Source of the DNA: CALLPQ01 sp038531745
GTDB lineage: Bacteria > Pseudomonadota > Alphaproteobacteria > Caulobacterales > Parvularculaceae
Direction of reading: 5' to 3'
Assembly (NCBI GenBank): GCA_038531745.1
Contig: JBCBBJ010000015.1
Coordinates: forward strand, 4,299-68,298
DNA length: 64,000 nt
Positions 43,007 to 50,673 of this stretch are shown here, piece after piece. The first letter of the stretch is position 1; the number at the start of each line of letters is the position of its first letter. The notes under the pieces are model-generated. The model saw only the letters and a program-made list of their open reading frames with translations, was not told the DNA's origin and ran no database searches. Made by a program: the position numbers and the translations under genes.

Positions 43007-43101
43007 AACCGCATGAAGAACAGGTGCGATTTCTCCGGGTGTTTCGCGCTCTCCATCACTTTTGGAATCGCTTCGCGGGTACAGGGCGCTATATAGAAAC
43101 G

Positions 43102-44391
43102 ATGATCGCCAGCATATTTCGTTCTCTCCGCATTCGTCTTGATGTTTTGACGGTACTGCCGACGCGCCGTTGGCGCGTATTTGTGTCATTGCTGCTCGTG
43201 ATATCCAGCCTGATCGGCCCTTACGCCGCGGCGCAAATCACTGATCGAACGTCTAAGTCGGTTGCCAACACCCCCGCGGTACCCATTGAAACCCAAGCAA
43301 AATTTGCCGTGATCCTCGATTTTGCTTCCGGTGATGTGCTTTATGCCAAACGCGCCACCACCCCGACGGCCCCGGCCTCCATGAGCAAATTGATGACGGC
43401 GGCGATCGTTTTTGACCAGCTGAAAGGCGGTGAGATTACCCTCAACACGCCCTTTACCGTGAGTGCAAAGGCGTGGCGCTGGCAGGGGTCAAAAATGTGG
43501 GTGCTGGTGGACACGCAAATCCGGGTGGAAGACTTGCTGCGCGGCCTGATTATCCAGTCGGGCAATGATGCGGCTATTGTGCTGGCTGAGAATATTGCCG
43601 GTTCCGAGGAGGCCTTTGCGGCCCTGATGAACCGTAAGGCACGTGAATGGGGCCTAGTTGATTCGCAGTTTGCCAACGCCACGGGCTGGCCAGACCCGGG
43701 CCAACGCATGAGCATGCTCGATCTTGCGCGGCTCGCGCGGAAGATCATTCGCGACTACCCCGATTACTACAATTTATTCAGTGAGCGTAGTTTTACCTGG
43801 TCGCGGATCGAGCAGGAAAATCGTAACCCGCTCTTAAAAACGTTTGATGGTGCCGATGGTCTCAAAACGGGGCATACGGATGAGGCGGGTTATGGCGTCG
43901 TTGGCTCGGCCATGCGCGAGGGCGTGCGCCGGATCGTCGTGGTGCAGGGATTGGAAACGGCGCAAGCGCGGCTGCGCTCGGCCCGCCTTATGATGACCAA
44001 GGCCTTTGATGATTTTACCCAGCGGACATATTTCAATGCCGGTACCATGCTGGTGGAGGCGTCGGTCTTTAAAGGGAAATCTGCCACTGTGCCCTTGGGC
44101 TTGCGCGAAGATGTAACTCTGCTTGCCCACCGCAAACTGGCCGGCCGGGCCCGCGCCCAAGTGATTTACGAGGGCCCCGTGGCCGCCCCAATCCTTATGG
44201 ATCAACAGATTGGCTATTTGCGGGTCAGCGTGCCCGGGCAACCAACGCGTGACTACCCTCTTTACGCTATGGCCGCGGTGAAGGAAGTTGGCTGGCTGGG
44301 CAAAATCGCCCTAGCTGCACGCAAATTGCTGGTTAAACCTGCCGCACCATCAGCCGGGAGCAACGCGCCAGCCGGAGGCAGTGCGCAATGA
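43102..44391 (+). CDS. D-alanyl-D-alanine carboxypeptidase (class A, PBP5/6-like)
   Basis: A 429-residue serine peptidase of the dacA/dacC group. Residues about 24-45 are a signal/anchor region ending at AAAQ. All three active-site motifs are present: S93-M-S-K96, S153-G-N155 and K255-T-G257. The C-terminal domain (about 300-390) and a Pro/Ala-rich tail follow. It trims terminal D-Ala from muropeptides in the periplasm. Its ATGA overlap with tmk indicates an operon. The start at 43102 (MIAS) is chosen, as the longer frame has no site. Confidence 0.93.
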   Translation: MIASIFRSLRIRLDVLTVLPTRRWRVFVSLLLVISSLIGPYAAAQITDRTSKSVANTPAVPIETQAKFAVILDFASGDVLYAKRATTPTAPASMSKLMTAAIVFDQLKGGEITLNTPFTVSAKAWRWQGSKMWVLVDTQIRVEDLLRGLIIQSGNDAAIVLAENIAGSEEAFAALMNRKAREWGLVDSQFANATGWPDPGQRMSMLDLARLARKIIRDYPDYYNLFSERSFTWSRIEQENRNPLLKTFDGADGLKTGHTDEAGYGVVGSAMREGVRRIVVVQGLETAQARLRSARLMMTKAFDDFTQRTYFNAGTMLVEASVFKGKSATVPLGLREDVTLLAHRKLAGRARAQVIYEGPVAAPILMDQQIGYLRVSVPGQPTRDYPLYAMAAVKEVGWLGKIALAARKLLVKPAAPSAGSNAPAGGSAQ

Positions 44392-45113
44392 CCGCATCGG
44401 GGGATTTATCCGGCGGGCCGGGTGTGTTCATCACGTTTGAAGGCGGCGACGGCGTGGGCAAAACCACGCAGATCGCTTTGTTGCGCAACCGCCTTGAGGC
44501 GCTAGGCCATGCGGTTGTGGTAAGCCGCGAACCCGGGGGTGCGCCGGGTGCGGAGGAAATTCGTAAATTGCTTGTAACCGGGTCAACCGACCGATGGTCG
44601 GCAAAAACCGAAGCCTTGTTGATGAATGCAGCGCGCACGGATCATCTGGAACGCACCATTCTGCCGGCGCTGGCGACCGGGAAAATTGTTCTTTGTGATC
44701 GCTTCGCCGATTCAACGCTAGCCTATCAAGGCATTGCCGGCGCGCTGACAACCGAGTGGGTGATGGCATTACAATCCCTTGTGGTTGGACCGCATATGCC
44801 CGAACTGACCCTGGTCTTGCAGATGGGGGAGGCGGCAGCCTTGGCCCGTGCAACTGCCCGCGAGGAAGATTTGAAGGGGAATGATGATACCGCTGAGGCG
44901 AATACTGCCACGGAGACCCGGTTTGAAGAAAAAGGACCCGCTTTTCAGGCGCAGGTTACGCAGGCTTTTACCCACATTGCTGAGGCGGCGCCCGAGCGTT
45001 GTGTGCTGATCCCCGCCGACGGCACGCCCGAGACCGTGGAGGCGCGTATCTGGCAGACAGTCAGCAACCGACTACCCGCACTTGCCAAAACTACCGCGGC
45101 AAAAGGCGTTTGA
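44388..45113 (+). CDS. tmk: Thymidylate kinase
   Basis: A 241-residue dTMP kinase with the P-loop GGDGVGKTTQ (about residues 19-28), the DR motif in CDRFADSTLAYQG and a LID region after VSREPGG. It phosphorylates dTMP to dTDP for DNA synthesis. A stretch at about residues 155-185 (LKGNDDTAEANTATETRFEEKG) is longer than usual and polar. It overlaps the carboxypeptidase by four bases and holB starts three bases after its stop. Confidence 0.96.
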   Translation: MTASGDLSGGPGVFITFEGGDGVGKTTQIALLRNRLEALGHAVVVSREPGGAPGAEEIRKLLVTGSTDRWSAKTEALLMNAARTDHLERTILPALATGKIVLCDRFADSTLAYQGIAGALTTEWVMALQSLVVGPHMPELTLVLQMGEAAALARATAREEDLKGNDDTAEANTATETRFEEKGPAFQAQVTQAFTHIAEAAPERCVLIPADGTPETVEARIWQTVSNRLPALAKTTAAKGV

Positions 45114-45116
45114 TCG

Positions 45117-46184
45117 ATGGCCCCGGCAGCAAAAAAGCAAGGCGATGAACCCACCCCGCCAGACCCGGTGTTTAGCCGCAATGGCCTGATTGGCCACGAC
45201 ACAGCGCAATCCCATTTTCGTCAATTGCTGGATCGTGATGCTCTGTCCCACGGGTGGATTATCACCGGACCGCACGGCATTGGAAAGGCGACGCTTGCCG
45301 GGCACATCGCTAAGGCAAAACTGGCGCCCGCAGCCTTAAGTGATGATCATAGTTTGTGTACGGACCCCAACCATAATACGGTGCGCCAGATTACTAGCCT
45401 TGCCCACCCTGATCTGGTCGTGGCGCGGCGGCGTTATGATGAGAAAAGGCAGCGTTTAGAAACGGAAATTCCGGTCGATCGTATCCGTGCACTGACAAAA
45501 TTCCTTGCGCTTACCGCTTCTGGCGGCCATGGCCGTGTGGCGATTATCGATACCGCTGATGAAATGAACCATAATGCCGCCAATGCCTTGCTCAAGGTGT
45601 TGGAGGAACCACCGGCAAACACCCTTGTCTTGCTTTTATCCCATGCGCCTGGACGGCTGCTGGCTACCATCCGGTCGCGCTGTCGTCGGTATGCGTTGCG
45701 CCCGGTTGAGGACCGGCTGGTCGATAATTTTCTGAAAGCTGAAACCCACGCGACGGCGCAAGCCCGTCAGACGCTTGTTGCCGCCGCCGGGGGCCGACCG
45801 GGCTATGCGCTGGCGCTTGCGGAAAATGACGGTGCAGCCATTCTCCAAATGGCCGATGCCTTTCTTGCCGCAGCGCTGTCGCGGCAAAGCGTCAGCACCA
45901 TTGCCGAACAGCTGTCAAAAAAAAGTGCTGATGATCAGTGGGCGATCTTTCGCAATCGACTGGCGCTGATCTTAAGTGAACGCGCGCGCACAACCGCATT
46001 GGGGGAGGGGCCCAGTGGCGATCGTGCGAAACTGGCAGCCAATAGTCGTCTCTGGGTCAAAAGCTGGGAAGTAACGAATGCACTTTGTGAACGCGGTGAA
46101 AGCCTGAATATCGACCGTGCGTCGCTGCTACAGGCGTTGGCCTATGATTTGGGCGCATTGCATGAAACGGGGGCCGGCCCGTGA
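45117..46184 (+). CDS. holB: DNA polymerase III subunit delta'
   Basis: A 355-residue AAA+ clamp-loader subunit. N-terminal features are LIGHDTAQSHFRQLL, the degenerate P-loop GPHGIGKATLAG and, later, IDTADEMNHNAANALLKVLEEPPANTLVLLLSH (Walker B and sensor-like region) plus IRSRCRRY. It is the organising arm of the clamp loader in replication. The typical operon of alphaproteobacteria has metG between holB and tatD; here tatD follows directly, overlapping holB by four bases with a GTG start. Confidence 0.93.
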   Translation: MAPAAKKQGDEPTPPDPVFSRNGLIGHDTAQSHFRQLLDRDALSHGWIITGPHGIGKATLAGHIAKAKLAPAALSDDHSLCTDPNHNTVRQITSLAHPDLVVARRRYDEKRQRLETEIPVDRIRALTKFLALTASGGHGRVAIIDTADEMNHNAANALLKVLEEPPANTLVLLLSHAPGRLLATIRSRCRRYALRPVEDRLVDNFLKAETHATAQARQTLVAAAGGRPGYALALAENDGAAILQMADAFLAAALSRQSVSTIAEQLSKKSADDQWAIFRNRLALILSERARTTALGEGPSGDRAKLAANSRLWVKSWEVTNALCERGESLNIDRASLLQALAYDLGALHETGAGP

Positions 46185-47050
46185 GCGATTTTGATTTTCT
46201 CGTCGACAGTCATGTGAACCTCCACGCGACGCAATATGAGCCCCATGAAATTGACGGCCTTGTGGCAGATGCGCTGGGCGCCAATGTGCGTGCCATGCTG
46301 ACGATTTGTGACCGCCTTGATAATGTTGGGGTGATCAAAGCCATCTGCGCGCGCTATCCGTTCGTGTGGCGGTCTGTGGGCGTGCATCCTCACTACGCAG
46401 ATGATTTTTCCAGTCTCAACGCGCAGGCGCTGATTGAGGCCGCCGGCGCACCTGATGTTGTTGGCATTGGTGAGTGCGGGCTTGACTTTTATTACGGTCA
46501 TTCTGGCGAAGCCAATCAGCGCCACGTCTTTGCTGCCCATATCAAAGCTGCACAGGCCACCGGCTTGCCGCTTATCATTCACACCCGCGATGCCGATGAG
46601 ATGATGCTGGAGATGCTCGAGGCAGCTATGGCGGAAGCGCCATTCGTCCCTCTGCTCCATTGCTATACCAGTGGCGAGGCGCTTGCCGCGCGGGTTTATG
46701 ACTGGGGCGGGTATATCTCCTTCTCGGGAATCGCCACTTTCAAGAATGCTGATTCAGTGCGGGCCATTGCCGCGTCGGCGCCGATTGACCGGCTGATCAT
46801 CGAAACTGATTGCCCCTACCTCGCGCCGGTACCAAAGCGCGGGCGCCGGAATGAACCAGCACTTCTCGTTCACGTGGCAGCATTTATAGCCGAACTGCGC
46901 GGGATGCCTTTGGCGGACTTTACCACCCAAACAACCCAGAACTTTTTTCGGTTGTTCCAACGGGCTGATGCGGGTCTCGTTCCCGCCTCACAAGGCGGCG
47001 GCTTTGAGCCAAAGCGGCCTTCTAGCGCTGATGGACCCGTTTCGTCATGA
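46181..47050 (+). CDS. tatD: TatD-family metal-dependent hydrolase
   Basis: A 289-residue TIM-barrel nuclease/hydrolase. Motifs include VDSHVNLH at residues 8-15, SVGVHPHYADD, GIGECGLDFYYG, IIHTRDAD and ETDCPYLAPVPKRGRRNEP. The N-terminal metal motif of TatD is normally HxH (DSHCH); here it is H11-V-N13. TatD-like enzymes act as 3' exonucleases or DNA-repair hydrolases. GTG start. Its first four bases overlap holB and its last four overlap the next gene, so it is fully operon-bound. Residues 260-289 are an added Gly/Pro-rich tail. Confidence 0.9.
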   Translation: MSDFDFLVDSHVNLHATQYEPHEIDGLVADALGANVRAMLTICDRLDNVGVIKAICARYPFVWRSVGVHPHYADDFSSLNAQALIEAAGAPDVVGIGECGLDFYYGHSGEANQRHVFAAHIKAAQATGLPLIIHTRDADEMMLEMLEAAMAEAPFVPLLHCYTSGEALAARVYDWGGYISFSGIATFKNADSVRAIAASAPIDRLIIETDCPYLAPVPKRGRRNEPALLVHVAAFIAELRGMPLADFTTQTTQNFFRLFQRADAGLVPASQGGGFEPKRPSSADGPVSS

Positions 47051-47913
47051 CCAATCAAACGTCTTCTGGCGGTGACGCCGTTCTGCGGGCCACCATTCTC
47101 GGGAGCGGGTCCTCTGGCGGGGTGCCGCGCCCGGGCGGGCCGGAGGGACGCGGGGATTGGGGCAAGTGCGATCCGCAAGAGCCAAAGAACCGGCGTTCGC
47201 GATGTTCTCTTCTCTTGCAACGTTTAGGCGCCGACGGCTCGAACAAACCAGAATTGCGCACCACCGCGCTGATCGATACGTCACCTGATATGCGTGCACA
47301 ATTGCTGGCTGCGCATTGTGCACGGCTGGACGGGGTTTTTTATACCCATGCCCACGCCGATCAATCGCACGGGATTGATGATCTGCGCGTTTTTGCCATC
47401 GCCCAGCGCGCACAGGTGCCAGTTTGGATTGATCCGCATACGGCGGGTGAACTTCTTGAGCGCTTTGATTATTGCTTTACACAAGCACCCGGTAGCGCAT
47501 ACCCGGCCATTCTTGATCGTCAGACGATGCCCGCCATGGGCGATGATGCCGTGGTTGAAGGGCCCGCTGGGCCGCTGTCGATTATGCCGTTTCTACAATT
47601 TCACGGGGGCGTCGATTCGCTTGGTTTCCGCTGCGGCGATCTTGCCTACTCCAGCGATGTTGTTGACCTGCCGGAGGAAAGCTTCGATCTTTTGACGGGT
47701 GTTAAGGTGTGGATTGTCGATGCCTTACAGGAACGCCCGCACGCAACCCATGCCCATCTGGAAAAGACGCTTACCTGGATCGCGCGGATAAAACCGGCCC
47801 GGACAATATTGACCAATTTACACGTTTCTATGGACTATCAGTCGCTTAAGTCAAAACTACCAACAGGCGTCGAACCCGCCTATGACGGCATGGTTATCGA
47901 TTGCCCGCTCTAA
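47047..47913 (+). CDS. MBL-fold metallo-hydrolase (PhnP-like)
   Basis: A 288-residue beta-lactamase-fold hydrolase. The metal motif region reads THAHADQSHGID: H101-x-H103-x-D105-Q106, where the usual HxHxDH has Gln in place of the last His. Other motifs are GSGSSGGVPRPG at the N-terminus, a DYQSL near the C-terminus and LAYSSDV in the middle. PhnP relatives hydrolyse cyclic phosphates or phosphodiesters in phosphonate and cyclic-nucleotide metabolism. Substrate here is unknown. It closes the operon (ATGA overlap). Confidence 0.88.
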   Translation: MTNQTSSGGDAVLRATILGSGSSGGVPRPGGPEGRGDWGKCDPQEPKNRRSRCSLLLQRLGADGSNKPELRTTALIDTSPDMRAQLLAAHCARLDGVFYTHAHADQSHGIDDLRVFAIAQRAQVPVWIDPHTAGELLERFDYCFTQAPGSAYPAILDRQTMPAMGDDAVVEGPAGPLSIMPFLQFHGGVDSLGFRCGDLAYSSDVVDLPEESFDLLTGVKVWIVDALQERPHATHAHLEKTLTWIARIKPARTILTNLHVSMDYQSLKSKLPTGVEPAYDGMVIDCPL

Positions 47914-48203
47914 ACGCCAACACAAGCCCAGGTTGGGCCGGGAAAAAAATAGTCGCCCCTTGGGGGTATATGCCCGCGAACTAGGCTCCCAATTAGGCAC
48001 AATTGTTGATAAACTCTCACCTTGATTGAGCACACCTCAAAAAATTTGGGAAACTGATCAGTACACCAAGAAAACGTCGTTTTGTCGCACAACTGCTTTT
48101 TTTTCCAATTTCTTTGGCATTTTTTTGACAGTCAGACATTCAGTGGTCGCCTCATCGCTATCCCGTTAAACTATTGATCTTCCTCATATTTATGCATGAA
48201 CAA

Positions 48204-48232
48204 TTGGCAAGTTTTTCAAGCCAATTTATAGA
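48204..48232 (+). promoter_or_regulatory. Probable sigma-70 promoter with overlapping inverted repeat
   Basis: TTGGCA (48204-48209) and TATAGA (48227-48232) are separated by 17 bases, the ideal spacing. The inverted repeat TTGGC...GCCAA (48204-48208 and 48220-48224) covers the -35 box and most of the spacer, an arrangement expected for a repressor or activator operator. Transcription would start near 48239, immediately before the hairpin. Confidence 0.55.
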
Positions 48233-48241
48233 AAATTGAAT

Positions 48242-48263
48242 ATTCCTCCTCGCGCGGAGGAAT
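48242..48263 (+). other. Hairpin at the predicted 5' end of the haloperoxidase transcript
   Basis: A perfect 8-bp stem, ATTCCTCC (48242-48249) and GGAGGAAT (48256-48263), with a six-base loop. It begins within a few bases of the predicted start site, so it could protect the long leader from decay. There is no T tract to suggest a terminator. Confidence 0.45.
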
Positions 48264-48572
48264 TACCGTGATTAGGGGACATGGAGGTCATTGACATACC
48301 ATAGCAGCCTCTTCTAGCGTTGTAGTTGGAGAGGAGAGCAATGTTTGTTCATCGGTCTGGTGAACACATCGTTCCAAACAGAATTTTTGTGGTTTCGTTG
48401 CAAAATGTCCGTTTTGCGGCTTGGGAGAGCCGTGTTTTGGAACAACGTTGACAGGGTCAGGGATTGTTGGGTGCGCTCAGTTAAATGATGCGTACACAAA
48501 CTATCTGATCATCAGGCCGTGAACAGCATTGTTTCTTTCATCCGTTAATTCAGATAATGATGGGAGAATTAA

Positions 48573-50363
48573 ATGTCTGAAGAGTTAAAGAAAGACCAGG
48601 ATACAGTCGAGGCCGCTACGCCGAAGACCACGACGGAATATTTTTCCGATCTTGATCGGCGTGACGTCCTGAAAGCGGGTGTTGCCACCTCAGCGCTTGC
48701 CGCCGGTGCCACCACTATGGGCAGCGCGTCAGCACAGCCGGGCTTAAATTTGGCAGGCCGCACTTTTGGCCAAAGCCCGATTTCACGGGCCATCGGTGCC
48801 TTCCGGATTCGGAACAATAACGCTTTGTCGCAGTTCCGCCGTTTCCGCGCGATGACCGGTAATTTTCAGCGGGCTGTGAATAGTGGCGATGAGTCCCTTT
48901 ATTCTGATTTCCGTGGCAGCTATTCCAAGTCATTGTTGCATAATGAATTTGGGGAAGTTGATCCAACATCGTTTGGTACCTTCCTGACGGCACTAAATTC
49001 ACGGCGTCCGTCGGACTTTGAAAACATCATCGTTGGTGATGCCGGCAATCCAGACCGTATTGGTTTGGTTGACCCGCAAGCGGCCTATGATTTTGATCAA
49101 TCAGCCATCGACAGTAACGGTTACCGGATGCCAGCGGCGCCGACCTTTGCCAGCGATGAGACCGCTGCAGAAATGGGTGAGCTTTATTGGTATGCCCTGA
49201 CCCGTGATATTCCGTTCACAAACTATGACACGAGCCCATTAATTCAGCGCGCGTCAGACGATTTGAACAATTTCACGCGTAGCGACATCTTCCCAAATAC
49301 TGGTGGAACGGTAACGCCACAATCAATCTTCCGCGGCACCTTTGCCGGTGCTGAGGTTGGTCCGTTTGTGAGCCAGGTGCTGTTGAAACCCTTTATGTTT
49401 GGCCGCGCCGAAGTGGAACAACGTTACAACCGGCCAACACCGGGTAGCGTCAACGACTTCATGACTGATTATGATGAGTGGTTGGCAATCCAGAATGGTA
49501 CGAACCCGTCCGAATCCACGACATTCTCGGGTCAAAACCGGTTCATCTCATCCATGCGCGGCCTGGCCGAATGGGTGCATGTGGACTTCCCGATCCAGTC
49601 GCCACTTTACGCCTTCCTGATCTTCTCCGCCTTCGGACAAGATGCGCTTGATCCAAACATTCCATTTGGTGGTCCAGGTGCTGGCGGTAGCCCGACCGAA
49701 GTGGGTTTCACCAGTTGGGGTGGCGGCGGTCTTCCGCATCTCATCCTGCAAGCGTCGCGGATTGGTCTCCTCGGGGCCTGGTACCAGAAATGGGGCGTTC
49801 ATCGTCGTCTGCGTCCGGAGGTCTATGCTGGCCGGATTAATAACCAGCTGCGTGGCCGTCGAACGTACGATATCAATCAGGAAATCCTGGACTCCGAATG
49901 CTTGTCGCGGATCGTTGCCAATGCTGCAACGGCTGACGATGTGGGTCTTCTGCCCATGGCCTATCCTGAAGGGTCACCAACCCACCCGGCCTACCCAGGT
50001 GGTCACTCAACCTTTGTGGCGGCGGGTGCAACGGTCTGTAAGGCGATCTTCAATGAAGATTTCGTCATTCCAGATCCGGTTGTTGCCAACGCACAAGGCA
50101 CACAGCTTGATCCATTTGTCGGTCCAGACCTGACGATTGGCGGCGAGCTGAACAAACTTGTGGGTAACGTTACCCATGGCCGTGATGGCGCTGGCATGCA
50201 CTGGCGTTCAGATGGTCGCGGTAACTTCATCGGTGAAAATGTGGCGATCACGCTGCTTGCCGATTACAGCCGGACATACAACACTGACTTTGACGGCTTC
50301 CAGTTAACCCGCTTTGACGGCACCCGGATCCGTATCGTCAACGGACTAGTCCTGGCCAACTAA
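48573..50363 (+). CDS. Vanadium-dependent haloperoxidase, Tat-exported (copy 1)
   Basis: A 596-residue protein. The N-terminus DRRDVLKAGVATSALAAG is a twin-arginine signal, so a folded enzyme is exported. The vanadate-binding residues of the algal bromoperoxidase group are visible: K406...R414-P415 in KWGVHRRLRPE, H478 in YPGGHSTF, and R537...H543 in GRDGAGMHWRSDG. Such enzymes use H2O2 to oxidise halide to hypohalous acid. The chloro/bromo/iodo preference cannot be read. Start site is supported by GGGAG seven bases upstream. A strong terminator follows. Confidence 0.93.
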   Translation: MSEELKKDQDTVEAATPKTTTEYFSDLDRRDVLKAGVATSALAAGATTMGSASAQPGLNLAGRTFGQSPISRAIGAFRIRNNNALSQFRRFRAMTGNFQRAVNSGDESLYSDFRGSYSKSLLHNEFGEVDPTSFGTFLTALNSRRPSDFENIIVGDAGNPDRIGLVDPQAAYDFDQSAIDSNGYRMPAAPTFASDETAAEMGELYWYALTRDIPFTNYDTSPLIQRASDDLNNFTRSDIFPNTGGTVTPQSIFRGTFAGAEVGPFVSQVLLKPFMFGRAEVEQRYNRPTPGSVNDFMTDYDEWLAIQNGTNPSESTTFSGQNRFISSMRGLAEWVHVDFPIQSPLYAFLIFSAFGQDALDPNIPFGGPGAGGSPTEVGFTSWGGGGLPHLILQASRIGLLGAWYQKWGVHRRLRPEVYAGRINNQLRGRRTYDINQEILDSECLSRIVANAATADDVGLLPMAYPEGSPTHPAYPGGHSTFVAAGATVCKAIFNEDFVIPDPVVANAQGTQLDPFVGPDLTIGGELNKLVGNVTHGRDGAGMHWRSDGRGNFIGENVAITLLADYSRTYNTDFDGFQLTRFDGTRIRIVNGLVLAN

Positions 50364-50388
50364 AACCGTCCCATTTGCGGACAATGAG

Positions 50389-50419
50389 AAGGGTACCGGC
50401 GTCGCTGGTACCCTTTTTT
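50389..50419 (+). terminator. Rho-independent terminator after haloperoxidase copy 1
   Basis: AAGGGTACC (50389-50397) pairs perfectly with GGTACCCTT (50407-50415) around a nine-base loop and runs into six T residues. A textbook intrinsic terminator 25 bases past the stop codon. It isolates the first haloperoxidase from the second. Confidence 0.9.
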
Positions 50420-50491
50420 CATGACAAAAATACCGAAAATTTTATCGGGTTTTTCATGGGGTCGATAACGCAATTGTGATAACCCTTTAGC

Positions 50492-50509
50492 GTGGCAAAG
50501 CTTCGCCAC
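50492..50509. promoter_or_regulatory. Near-perfect 18-bp palindrome upstream of haloperoxidase copy 2
   Basis: GTGGCAAAGCTTCGCCAC is a palindrome with one mismatched pair (16 of 18 bases). It lies about 165 bases before the second haloperoxidase start and just ahead of a TTGACC at 50512. This is the layout of an operator. The protein that would bind is not known. Confidence 0.45.
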
Positions 50510-50673
50510 TATTGACCTTTGGAGGGTTGCCGGGGGGCACCATCTGTCCATCCAGTTCTATCACGCGAATACGGCACGCTTTGTGCACGTTTAGGACGTG
50601 TGTTCGGGGGGCTTTCACCCGCGGCGACAGCAATAAACGGCCCAGAGCCGTAGCAGGAGTGGATAGGAACATC

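Larger units (their letters stand above)
47914..48572. other. Long gene-free leader region upstream of the first haloperoxidase
   Basis: About 660 bases with no gene, lower in GC than its flanks. It contains the promoter candidate at 48204-48232, the hairpin at 48242-48263 and about 300 bases of untranslated leader to the start at 48573. Two further TTGACA boxes (48125-48130 and 48291-48296) have no good -10. Near 47926-47938 is a short GCCCA/TGGGC hairpin after the operon end, without a T tract. Confidence 0.5.

Noticed and set aside
48125..48170. TTGACA promoter for haloperoxidase 1
   Set aside because: No -10 element at 16-18 bases; the promoter at 48204 is better.
48291..48320. TTGACA promoter closer to haloperoxidase 1
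   Set aside because: The matching -10 would be CTAGCG or TAGCGT, poor compared with 48227.
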